Source: Crossaster papposus (lineage: Eukaryota; Echinodermata; Asteroidea; Velatida; Solasteridae). From it: 64,000 nt of DNA. Made by a program: the position numbers and the translations under genes. Each line of letters opens with the position of its first letter. Position 1 is the first letter of the stretch. Positions 39,401-50,300 of this stretch are shown here, piece by piece. The stretch covers positions 1-64,000 of the forward strand of contig JBAIAA010000438.1 of NCBI GenBank assembly GCA_037893245.1. Reading direction: 5' to 3'. The notes beneath the pieces are model-generated. The model saw nothing but the letters and a program-made list of their open reading frames with translations. It was not told where the DNA came from and ran no database searches.

Positions 39401-41512
39401 AAGAAATATGTAAAGGGAAAGAAGTGTGCATAAGAAATATGTAAAGGGAAAGAAGTGTGCATAAGAAATAAACACACGATGTCGGGACAAGCCCTCGAGT
39501 TAAATATGTAAAGGGAAAGAAGTGTGCATAATAAATATGTAAAGGGAAAGAAGTGTGCATAAGAAATATGTAAAGGGAAAGAAGTGTGCATAAGAAATAT
39601 GTAAAGGGAAAGAAGTGTGCATAAGAAATAAACACATGATGTCGGGACAAGCCCTCGAGTTAAATATGTAAAGGGAAAGAAGTGTCCATAATAAATATAT
39701 AAAGGGAAAGAAGTGTGCATAAGAAATAAACACATGATGTGGGAACAAGCCCTCCAGTTAAATATGTAAAGGGAAAGAAGTGTGCATAAGAAATATGTAA
39801 AGGGAAAGAAGTGTGCATAAGAAATATGTAAAGGGAAAGAAGTGTGCATAAGAAATATGTAAAGGGAAAGAAGTGTGCATAAGGAATAAACACGTGATGT
39901 CGGGACAAGCCCTCGAGTTAAATATGTAAAGGGAAAGAAGTGTGCATAAGAAATATGTAAAGGGAAAGAAGTGTGCATAAGAAATATGTAAAGGGAAATA
40001 AGTGTGCATAAGAAATATGTAAAGGGAAAGAAGTGTGCATAAGAAATATGTAAAGGGAAAGAAGTGTGCATAAGAAATAAGTAAAGGGAAAGAAGTGTGC
40101 ATAAGAAATATGTAAAGGGAAAGAAGTGTGCATAAGAAATATGTAAAGGGAAAGAAGTGTGCATAAGAAATATGTAAAGGGAAAGAAGTGTGCATAAGAA
40201 ATATGTAAAGGGAAAGAAGTGTGCATAGGAAATATGTAAAGGGAAAGAAATGTGCGTAAGAAATATGTAAAGGGAAAGAAGTGTGCATAGGAAATATGTA
40301 AAGGGAAAGAAGTGTGCATAAGAAATATGTAAAGGGAAAGAAGTGTGCGTAAGAAATATGTAAAGGGAAAGAAGTGTGCATAGGAAATATGTAAAGGGAA
40401 AGAAGTGTGCATAAGAAATATGTAAAGGGAAAGAAGTGTGCATAAGAAATATGTAAAGGGAAAGAAGTGTGCATAAGAAATATGTAAAGGGAAAGAAGTG
40501 TGCATAAGAAATATGTAAAGGGAAAGAAGTGTGCATAAGAAATATGTAAATGGAAAGAAGTGTGCATAAGAAATATGTAAAGGGAAAGAAGTGTGCATAA
40601 GAAATATGTAAATGGAAAGAAGTGTGCATAAGAAATATGTAAAGGGAAAGAAGTGTGCATAAGAAATATGTAAAGGGAAAGAAGTGTGCATAAGAAATAT
40701 GTAAAGGGAAAGAAGTGTGCATAAGAAATATGTAAAGGGAAAGAAGTGTGCATAAGAAATAAGTAAAGGGAAAGAAGTGTGCATAAGAAATATGTAAAGG
40801 GAAAGAAGTGTGCATAAGAAATATGTAAAGGGAAAGAAGTGTGCATAAGAAATATGTAAATGGAAAGAAGTGTGCATAAGAAATATGTAAAGGGAAAGAA
40901 GTGTGCATAACAAATATGTAAAGGGAAAGAAGTGTGCATAAGAAATATGTAAAGGGAAAGAAGTGTGCATAAGAAATATGTAAAGGGAAAGAAGTGTGCA
41001 TAAGAAATATGTAAAGGGAAATAAGTGTGCATAAGAAATATGTAAAGGGAAAGAAGTGTGCATAATAAATATGTAAAGGGAAAGAAGTGTGCATAAGAAA
41101 TATGTAAAGGGAAAGAAGTGTGCATAAGAAATATGTAAAGGGAAAGAAGTGTGCATAAGAAATATGTAAAGGGAAAGAAGTGTGCATAAGAAATATGTAA
41201 AGGGAAAGAAGTGTGCATAAGAAATATGTAAAGGGAAAGAAGTGTGCATAAGAAATATGTAAAGGGAAATAAGTGTGCATAAGAAATATGTAAAGGGAAA
41301 GAAGTGTGCATAAGAAATATGTAAAGGGAAAGAAGTGTGCATAAGAAATATGTAAAGGGAAAGAAGTGTGCATAAGAAATAAACACATGATGTGGGAACA
41401 AGCCCTCGAGTTAAATATGTAAAGGGAAAGAAGTGTGCATAAGAAATATGTAAAGGGAAAGAAGTGTGCATAAGAAATAAACACCTGATGTCGGAACAAG
41501 CCCTCGAGTTAA
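33420..41512. repeat. Nested duplicated blocks between HOR clusters 3 and 4
   Basis: About 8 kb built from copies of the segments flanking the HOR clusters. Matches seen: 28150-29570 repeats at about 32880-34300 (shift 4,729); 33007-33903 repeats at 36230-37126 (shift 3,223); 33645-33836 repeats at 38704-38895 (shift 5,059); 34312-34900 repeats at 39340-39928 (shift 5,028). Within the last pair, later markers drift by 31 bp (35192/40251 is 5,059), so one monomer was gained or lost. Long A runs with AAATGGAAAG, AAATAAGTAAAG and GCATAAAAA variants lie at about 34900-36130 and 39930-41380. No gene is present. Confidence 0.86.
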
Positions 41513-42473
41513 ATATGTAAAGGGAAAGAAGTGAGCATAAGAAATAAACACCTGATGTCGGAACAAGCCCTCGAGTTAAATATGTAAAGGGAAAGAAGTG
41601 TGCATAAGAAATAATAAAGGGAAAGAAGTGTGCATAAGAAATAAACACATGATGTCGGGACAAGCCCTCGAGTTAAATATGTAAAGGGAAAGAAGTGTGC
41701 ATAAGAAATATGTAAAGGGAAAGAAGTGTGCATAAGAAATATGTAAAGGGAAAGAAGTGTGCATAATAAATATGTAAAGGGAAAGAAGTGTGCATAAGAA
41801 ATAATAAAGGGAAAGAAGTGTGCATAAGAAATAAACACATGATGTCGGAACAAGCCCTCGAGTTAAATATGTAAAGGGAAAGAAGTGTGCATAAGAAATA
41901 ATAAAGGGAAAGAAGTGTGCATAAGAAATATGTAAAGGGAAAGAAGTGTGCATAAGAAATAAACACATGATGTGGGAACAAGCCCTCGAGTTAAATATGT
42001 AAAGGGAAAGAAGTGTGCATAAGAAATATGTAAAGGGAAAGAAGTGTGCATAAGAAATAAACACATGATGTCGGAACAAGCCCTCGAGTTAAATATGTAA
42101 AGGGAAAGAAGTGTGCATAAGAAATATGTAAAGGGAAAGAAGTTTGCATACGAAATATGTAAAGGGAAAGAAGTGTGCATAAAAAATATGTAAAGGGAAA
42201 GAAGTGTGCATAAGAAATATGTAAAGGGAAAGAAGTGTGCATAAGAAATATGTAAAGGGAAAGAAGTGTGCATAAGAAATATGTAAAGGGAAAGAAGTGT
42301 GCATAAGAAATATGTAAAGGGAAAGAAGTGTGCATAAGAAATAATAAAGGGAAAGAAGTGTGCATAAGAAATAAACACCTGATGTCGGAACAAGCCCTCG
42401 AGTTAAATATGTAAAGGGAAAGAAGTGTGCATAAGAAATAAACACCTGATGTCGGAACAAGCCCTCGAGTTAA
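41513..42473 (+). repeat. HOR unit, 961-bp form, cluster 4
   Basis: Same module order at 9,948-bp shift from cluster 3. Carries GTTTGC followed by ATACGAAAT near 42142 and GCATAAAAA near 42178, and normal TAAAGGG instead of TAATGGG. Confidence 0.93.
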
Positions 42474-43367
42474 ATATGTAAAGGGAAAGAAGTGAGCATA
42501 AGAAATAAACACCTGATGTCGGAACAAGCCCTCGAGTTAAATATGTAAAGGGAAAGAAGTGTGCATAAGAAATAATAAAGGGAAAGAAGTGTGCATAAGA
42601 AATAAACACATGATGTCGGGACAAGCCCTCGAGTTAAATATGTAAAGGGAAAGAAGTGTGCATAAGAAATATGTAAAGGGAAAGAAGTGTGCATAAGAAA
42701 TATGTAAAGGGAAAGAAGTGTGCATAATAAATATGTAAAGGGAAAGAAGTGTGCATAAGAAATAATAAAGGGAAAGAAGTGTGCATAAGAAATAAACATA
42801 TGATGTCGGAACAAGCCCTCGAGTTAAATATGTAAAGGGAAAGAAGTGTGCATAAGAAATAATAAAGGGAAAGAAGTGTGCATAAGAAATATGTAAAGGG
42901 AAAGAAGTGTGCATAAGAAATAAACACATGATGTGGAAACAAGCCCTCGAGTTAAATATGTAAAGGGAAAGAAGTGTGCATAAGAAATATGTAAAGGGAA
43001 AGAAGTGTGCATAAGAAATAAACACATGATGTCGGAACAAGCCCTCGAGTTAAATATGTAAAGGGAAAGAAGTGTGCATAAGAAATATGTAAAGGGAAAG
43101 AAGTGTGCATAAGAAATATGTAAAGGGAAAGAAGTGTGCATAAGAAATATGTAAAGGGAAAGAAGTGTGCATAAGAAATATGTAAAGGGAAATAAGTGTG
43201 CATAAGAAATATGTAAAGGGAAAGAAGTGTGCATAAGAAATATGTAAAGGGAAAGAAGTGTGCATAAGAAATATGTAAAGGGAAAGAAGTGTGCATAAGA
43301 AATAATAAAGGGAAAGAAGTGTGCATAAGAAATAAACACCCGATGTCGGAACAAGCCCTCGAGTTAA
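42474..43367 (+). repeat. HOR unit, truncated 894-bp form, cluster 4
   Basis: Same truncated form as in clusters 1-3. Private changes: CATATGATGTCGG near 42797, GTGGAAACAAG near 42933 and ACCCGATGTCGG near 43338. Confidence 0.9.
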
Positions 43368-44934
43368 ATATGTAAAGGGAAAGAAGTGTGCATAAGAAAT
43401 AATAAAGGGAAAGAAGTGTGCATAAGAAATAAACACATGATGTCGGGACAAGCCCTCGAGTTAAATATGTAAAGGGAAAAAAGTGTGCATAAGAAATATG
43501 TAAAGGGAAAGAAGTGTGCATAATAAATATGTAAAGGGAAAGAAGTGTGCATAAGAAATATGTAAAGGGAAAGAAGTGTGCATAATAAATATGTAAAGGG
43601 AAAGAAGTGTGCATAAGAAATAATAAAGGGAAAGAAGTGTGCATAAGAAATAAACACATGATGTCGGAACAAGCCCTCGAGTTAAATATGTAAAGGGAAA
43701 GAAGTGTGCATAAGAAATAATAAAGGGAAAGAAGTGTGCATAAGAAATATGTAAAGGGAAAGAAGTGTGCATAAGAAATAAACACATGATGTGGGAACAA
43801 GCCCTCGAGTTAAATATGTAAAGGGAAAGAAGTGTGCATAAGAAATATGTAAAGGGAAAGAAGTGTGCATAAGAAATAAACACATGATGTCGGAACAAGC
43901 CCTCGAGTTAAATATGTAAAGGGAAAGAAGTGTGCATAAGAAATATGTAAAGGGAAAGAAGTGTGCATAAGAAATATGTAAAGGGAAAGAAGTGTGCATA
44001 AGAAATATGTAAAGGGAAAGAAGTGTGCATAAGAAATATGTAAAGGGAAATAAGTGTGCATAAGAAATATGTAAAGGGAAAGAAGTGTGCATAAGAAATA
44101 TGTAAAGGGAAAGAAGTGTGCATAAGAAATATGTAAAGGGAAAGAAGTGTGCATAAGAAATAATAAAGGGAAAGAAGTGTGCATAAGAAATAAACACCTG
44201 ATGTCGGAACAAGCCCTCGAGTTAAATATGTAAAGGGAAAGAAGTGTGCATAAGAAATAATAAAGGGAAAGAAGTGTGCATAAGAAATAAACACATGATG
44301 TCGGGACAAGCCCTCGAGTTAAATATGTAAAGGGAAAAAAGTGTGCATAAGAAATATGTAAAGGGAAAGAAGTGTGCATAATAAATATGTAAAGGGAAAG
44401 AAGTGTGCATAAGAAATAAACACATGATGTGGGAACAAGCCCTCCAGTTAAATATGTAAAGGGAAAAAGTGTGCATAAGAAATATGTAAAGGGAAAGAAG
44501 TGTGCATACGAAATATGTAAAGGGAAAGAAGTGTGCATAAGAAATATGTAAAGGGAAAGAAGTGTGCATAAGAAATATGTAAAGGGAAAGAAGTGTGCAT
44601 AAGAAATAAACACATGATGTGGGAACAAGCCCTCGAGTTAAATATGTAAAGGGAAAGAAGTGTGCATAAGAAATAAACACATGATGTCGGAACAAGCCCT
44701 CGAGTTAAATATGTAAAGGGAAAGAAGTGTGCATAAGAAATAATAAAGGGAAAGAAGTGTGCATAAGAAATATGTAAAGGGAAAGAAGTGTGCATAAGAA
44801 ATAAACACATGATGTGGGAACAAGCCCTCGAGTTAAATATGTAAAGGGAAAGAAGTGTGCATAAGAAATATGTAAAGGGAAAGAAGTGTGCATAAGAAAT
44901 AAACACATGATGTGGGAACAAGCCCTCGAGTTAA
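42956..44934. repeat. 1,979-bp tandem duplication, unit 1
   Basis: X ends at 42955, 43053, 43367, 43464, 43685, 43813 and 43911 recur at 44934, 45032, 45346, 45443, 45664, 45792 and 45890, all exactly 1,979 bp later. The unit contains the end of HOR cluster 4. It also has a 30-bp monomer GGGAAAAAGTG near 44461-44470 (one G lost). Visible difference between copies: ACCCGATG near 43338 against ACCTGATG near 45317. Confidence 0.92.
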
Positions 44935-45934
44935 ATATGTAAAGGGAAAGAAGTGTGCATAAGAAATATGTAAAGGGAAAGAAGTGTGCATAAGAAATAA
45001 ACACATGATGTCGGAACAAGCCCTCGAGTTAAATATGTAAAGGGAAAGAAGTGTGCATAAGAAATATGTAAAGGGAAAGAAGTGTGCATAAGAAATATGT
45101 AAAGGGAAAGAAGTGTGCATAAGAAATATGTAAAGGGAAAGAAGTGTGCATAAGAAATATGTAAAGGGAAATAAGTGTGCATAAGAAATATGTAAAGGGA
45201 AAGAAGTGTGCATAAGAAATATGTAAAGGGAAAGAAGTGTGCATAAGAAATATGTAAAGGGAAAGAAGTGTGCATAAGAAATAATAAAGGGAAAGAAGTG
45301 TGCATAAGAAATAAACACCTGATGTCGGAACAAGCCCTCGAGTTAAATATGTAAAGGGAAAGAAGTGTGCATAAGAAATAATAAAGGGAAAGAAGTGTGC
45401 ATAAGAAATAAACACATGATGTCGGGACAAGCCCTCGAGTTAAATATGTAAAGGGAAAAAAGTGTGCATAAGAAATATGTAAAGGGAAAGAAGTGTGCAT
45501 AATAAATATGTAAAGGGAAAGAAGTGTGCATAAGAAATATGTAAAGGGAAAGAAGTGTGCATAATAAATATGTAAAGGGAAAGAAGTGTGCATAAGAAAT
45601 AATAAAGGGAAAGAAGTGTGCATAAGAAATAAACACATGATGTCGGAACAAGCCCTCGAGTTAAATATGTAAAGGGAAAGAAGTGTGCATAAGAAATAAT
45701 AAAGGGAAAGAAGTGTGCATAAGAAATATGTAAAGGGAAAGAAGTGTGCATAAGAAATAAACACATGATGTGGGAACAAGCCCTCGAGTTAAATATGTAA
45801 AGGGAAAGAAGTGTGCATAAGAAATATGTAAAGGGAAAGAAGTGTGCATAAGAAATAAACACATGATGTCGGAACAAGCCCTCGAGTTAAATATGTAAAG
45901 GGAAAGAAGTGTGCATAAGAAATATGTAAAGGGA
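44935..45934. repeat. 1,979-bp tandem duplication, unit 2, cut off
   Basis: Follows unit 1 faithfully for about 1 kb through the X ending at 45890, then stops at a four-base deletion near 45934 (GGGAAGTGTG where GGGAAAGAAGTGTG is expected). Beyond this the expected GGGAAATAAG variant and the X block due near 46175 are absent and the array is pure A. Confidence 0.92.
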
Positions 45935-47311
45935 AGTGTGCATAAGAAATATGTAAAGGGAAAGAAGTGTGCATAAGAAATATGTAAAGGGAAAGAAGTG
46001 TGCATAAGAAATATGTAAAGGGAAAGAAGTGTGCATAAGAAATATGTAAAGGGAAAGAAGTGTGCATAAGAAATATGTAAAGGGAAAGAAGTGTGCATAA
46101 GAAATATGTAAAGGGAAAGAAGTGTGCATAAGAAATATGTAAAGGGAAAGAAGTGTGCATAAGAAATATGTAAAGGGAAAGAAGTGTGCATAAGAAATAT
46201 GTAAAGGGAAAGAAGTGTGCATAAGAAATATGTAAAGGGAAAGAAGTGTGCATAAGAAATATGTAAAGGGAAAGAAGTGTGCATAAGAAATATGTAAAGG
46301 GAAAGAAGTGTGCATAAGAAATATGTAAAGGGAAAGAAGTGTGCATAAGAAATATGTAAAGGGAAAGAAGTGTGCATAAGAAATATGTAAAGGGAAAGAA
46401 GTGTGCATAAGAAATATGTAAAGGGAAAGAAGTGTGCATAAGAAATATGTAAAGGGAAAGAAGTGTGCATAAGAAATATGTAAAGGGAAAGAAGTGTGCA
46501 TAAGAAATATGTAAAGGGAAAGAAGTGTGCATAAGAAATATGTAAAGGGAAAGAAGTGTGCATAAGAAATATGTAAAGGGAAAGAAGTGTGCATAAGAAA
46601 TATGTAAAGGGAAAGAAGTGTGCATAAGAAATATGTAAAGGGAAAGAAGTGTGCATAAGAAATATGTAAAGGGAAAGAAGTGTGCATAAGAAATATGTAA
46701 AGGGAAAGAAGTGTGCATAAGAAATATGTAAAGGGAAAGAAGTGTGCATAAGAAATATGTAAAGGGAAAGAAGTGTGCATAAGAAATATGTAAAGGGAAA
46801 GAAGTGTGCATAAGAAATATGTAAAGGGAAAGAAGTGTGCATAAGAAATATGTAAAGGGAAAGAAGTGTGCATAAGAAATATGTAAAGGGAAAGAAGTGT
46901 GCATAAGAAATATGTAAAGGGAAAGAAGTGTGCATAAGAAATATGTAAAGGGAAAGAAGTGTGCATAAGAAATATGTAAAGGGAAAGAAGTGTGCATAAG
47001 AAATATGTAAAGGGAAAGAAGTGTGCATAAGAAATATGTAAAGGGAAAGAAGTGTGCATAAGAAATATGTAAAGGGAAAGAAGTGTGCATAAGAAATATG
47101 TAAAGGGAAAGAAGTGTGCATAAGAAATATGTAAAGGGAAAGAAGTGTGCATAAGAAATATGTAAAGGGAAAGAAGTGTGCATAAGAAATATGTAAAGGG
47201 AAAGAAGTGTGCATAAGAAATATGTAAAGGGAAAGAAGTGTGCATAAGAAATATGTAAAGGGAAAGAAGTGTGCATAAGAAATATGTAAAGGGAAAGAAG
47301 TGTGCATAAGA

Positions 47312-47336
47312 AATATGTAAGGGAAAGCAGAGTAAA
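47312..47336 (+). repeat. Indel scar, possible X remnant
   Basis: The monomer ATATGTAAGGGAAAG is followed by CAGAGTAAATATG. AGAGTAAAT resembles the X end GAGTTAAAT with one T lost. It may be what is left of an X block after consensus collapse; this is inferred. Confidence 0.5.
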
Positions 47337-47366
47337 TATGTAAAGGGAAAGAAGTGTGCATAAGAA
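47336..47366 (+). repeat. 31-bp monomer (A), reference copy
   Basis: This copy represents the consensus unit. It begins ATATGTAAAGGG and ends GTGCATAAGAA. Composition is 15 A, 9 G, 6 T and 1 C. It holds a 13-base pure-purine run (AAAGGGAAAGAAG) bounded by T on both sides, and contains no CpG. On the minus strand it has no stop codon in any frame. Common single-base variants elsewhere are ATGTG or ATTTG for ATATG, GCATAATAA for GCATAAGAA, GGGAAATAAG for GGGAAAGAAG, GCGTAAG, GCATAGG and GCATACG. These recur in the same order in duplicated segments and so act as lineage markers. Confidence 0.97.
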
Positions 47367-50300
47367 ATATGTAAAGGGAAAGAAGTGTGCATAAGAAATA
47401 TGTAAAGGGAAAGAAGTGTGCATAAGAAATATGTAAAGGGAAAGAAGTGTGCATAAGAAATATGTAAAGGGAAAGAAGTGTGCATAAGAAATATGTAAAG
47501 GGAAAGAAGTGTGCATAAGAAATATGTAAAGGGAAAGAAGTGTGCATAAGAAATATGTAAAGGGAAAGAAGTGTGCATAAGAAATATGTAAAGGGAAAGA
47601 AGTGTGCATAAGAAATATGTAAAGGGAAAGAAGTGTGCATAAGAAATATGTAAAGGGAAAGAAGTGTGCATAAGAAATATGTAAAGGGAAAGAAGTGTGC
47701 ATAAGAAATATGTAAAGGGAAAGAAGTGTGCATAAGAAATATGTAAAGGGAAAGAAGTGTGCATAAGAAATATGTAAAGGGAAAGAAGTGTGCATAAGAA
47801 ATATGTAAAGGGAAAGAAGTGTGCATAAGAAATATGTAAAGGGAAAGAAGTGTGCATAAGAAATATGTAAAGGGAAAGAAGTGTGCATAAGAAATATGTA
47901 AAGGGAAAGAAGTGTGCATAAGAAATATGTAAAGGGAAAGAAGTGTGCATAAGAAATATGTAAAGGGAAAGAAGTGTGCATAAGAAATATGTAAAGGGAA
48001 AGAAGTGTGCATAAGAAATATGTAAAGGGAAAGAAGTGTGCATAAGAAATATGTAAAGGGAAAGAAGTGTGCATAAGAAATATGTAAAGGGAAAGAAGTG
48101 TGCATAAGAAATATGTAAAGGGAAAGAAGTGTGCATAAGAAATATGTAAAGGGAAAGAAGTGTGCATAAGAAATATGTAAAGGGAAAGAAGTGTGCATAA
48201 GAAATATGTAAAGGGAAAGAAGTGTGCATAAGAAATATGTAAAGGGAAAGAAGTGTGCATAAGAAATATGTAAAGGGAAAGAAGTGTGCATAAGAAATAT
48301 GTAAAGGGAAAGAAGTGTGCATAAGAAATATGTAAAGGGAAAGAAGTGTGCATAAGAAATATGTAAAGGGAAAGAAGTGTGCATAAGAAATATGTAAAGG
48401 GAAAGAAGTGTGCATAAGAAATATGTAAAGGGAAAGAAGTGTGCATAAGAAATATGTAAAGGGAAAGAAGTGTGCATAAGAAATATGTAAAGGGAAAGAA
48501 GTGTGCATAAGAAATATGTAAAGGGAAAGAAGTGTGCATAAGAAATATGTAAAGGGAAAGAAGTGTGCATAAGAAATATGTAAAGGGAAAGAAGTGTGCA
48601 TAAGAAATATGTAAAGGGAAAGAAGTGTGCATAAGAAATATGTAAAGGGAAAGAAGTGTGCATAAGAAATATGTAAAGGGAAAGAAGTGTGCATAAGAAA
48701 TATGTAAAGGGAAAGAAGTGTGCATAAGAAATATGTAAAGGGAAAGAAGTGTGCATAAGAAATATGTAAAGGGAAAGAAGTGTGCATAAGAAATATGTAA
48801 AGGGAAAGAAGTGTGCATAAGAAATATGTAAAGGGAAAGAAGTGTGCATAAGAAATATGTAAAGGGAAAGAAGTGTGCATAAGAAATATGTAAAGGGAAA
48901 GAAGTGTGCATAAGAAATATGTAAAGGGAAAGAAGTGTGCATAAGAAATATGTAAAGGGAAAGAAGTGTGCATAAGAAATATGTAAAGGGAAAGAAGTGT
49001 GCATAAGAAATATGTAAAGGGAAAGAAGTGTGCATAAGAAATATGTAAAGGGAAAGAAGTGTGCATAAGAAATATGTAAAGGGAAAGAAGTGTGCATAAG
49101 AAATATGTAAAGGGAAAGAAGTGTGCATAAGAAATATGTAAAGGGAAAGAAGTGTGCATAAGAAATATGTAAAGGGAAAGAAGTGTGCATAAGAAATATG
49201 TAAAGGGAAAGAAGTGTGCATAAGAAATATGTAAAGGGAAAGAAGTGTGCATAAGAAATATGTAAAGGGAAAGAAGTGTGCATAAGAAATATGTAAAGGG
49301 AAAGAAGTGTGCATAAGAAATATGTAAAGGGAAAGAAGTGTGCATAAGAAATATGTAAAGGGAAAGAAGTGTGCATAAGAAATATGTAAAGGGAAAGAAG
49401 TGTGCATAAGAAATATGTAAAGGGAAAGAAGTGTGCATAAGAAATATGTAAAGGGAAAGAAGTGTGCATAAGAAATATGTAAAGGGAAAGAAGTGTGCAT
49501 AAGAAATATGTAAAGGGAAAGAAGTGTGCATAAGAAATATGTAAAGGGAAAGAAGTGTGCATAAGAAATATGTAAAGGGAAAGAAGTGTGCATAAGAAAT
49601 ATGTAAAGGGAAAGAAGTGTGCATAAGAAATATGTAAAGGGAAAGAAGTGTGCATAAGAAATATGTAAAGGGAAAGAAGTGTGCATAAGAAATATGTAAA
49701 GGGAAAGAAGTGTGCATAAGAAATATGTAAAGGGAAAGAAGTGTGCATAAGAAATATGTAAAGGGAAAGAAGTGTGCATAAGAAATATGTAAAGGGAAAG
49801 AAGTGTGCATAAGAAATATGTAAAGGGAAAGAAGTGTGCATAAGAAATATGTAAAGGGAAAGAAGTGTGCATAAGAAATATGTAAAGGGAAAGAAGTGTG
49901 CATAAGAAATATGTAAAGGGAAAGAAGTGTGCATAAGAAATATGTAAAGGGAAAGAAGTGTGCATAAGAAATATGTAAAGGGAAAGAAGTGTGCATAAGA
50001 AATATGTAAAGGGAAAGAAGTGTGCATAAGAAATATGTAAAGGGAAAGAAGTGTGCATAAGAAATATGTAAAGGGAAAGAAGTGTGCATAAGAAATATGT
50101 AAAGGGAAAGAAGTGTGCATAAGAAATATGTAAAGGGAAAGAAGTGTGCATAAGAAATATGTAAAGGGAAAGAAGTGTGCATAAGAAATATGTAAAGGGA
50201 AAGAAGTGTGCATAAGAAATATGTAAAGGGAAAGAAGTGTGCATAAGAAATATGTAAAGGGAAAGAAGTGTGCATAAGAAATATGTAAAGGGAAAGAAGT

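Noticed and set aside
19767..43367. Inverted repeats or palindromic arms between HOR clusters
   Set aside because: All modules and markers keep the same orientation; no reverse-complement copy of X (which would start TTAACTCGAG) was seen as an inverted unit.
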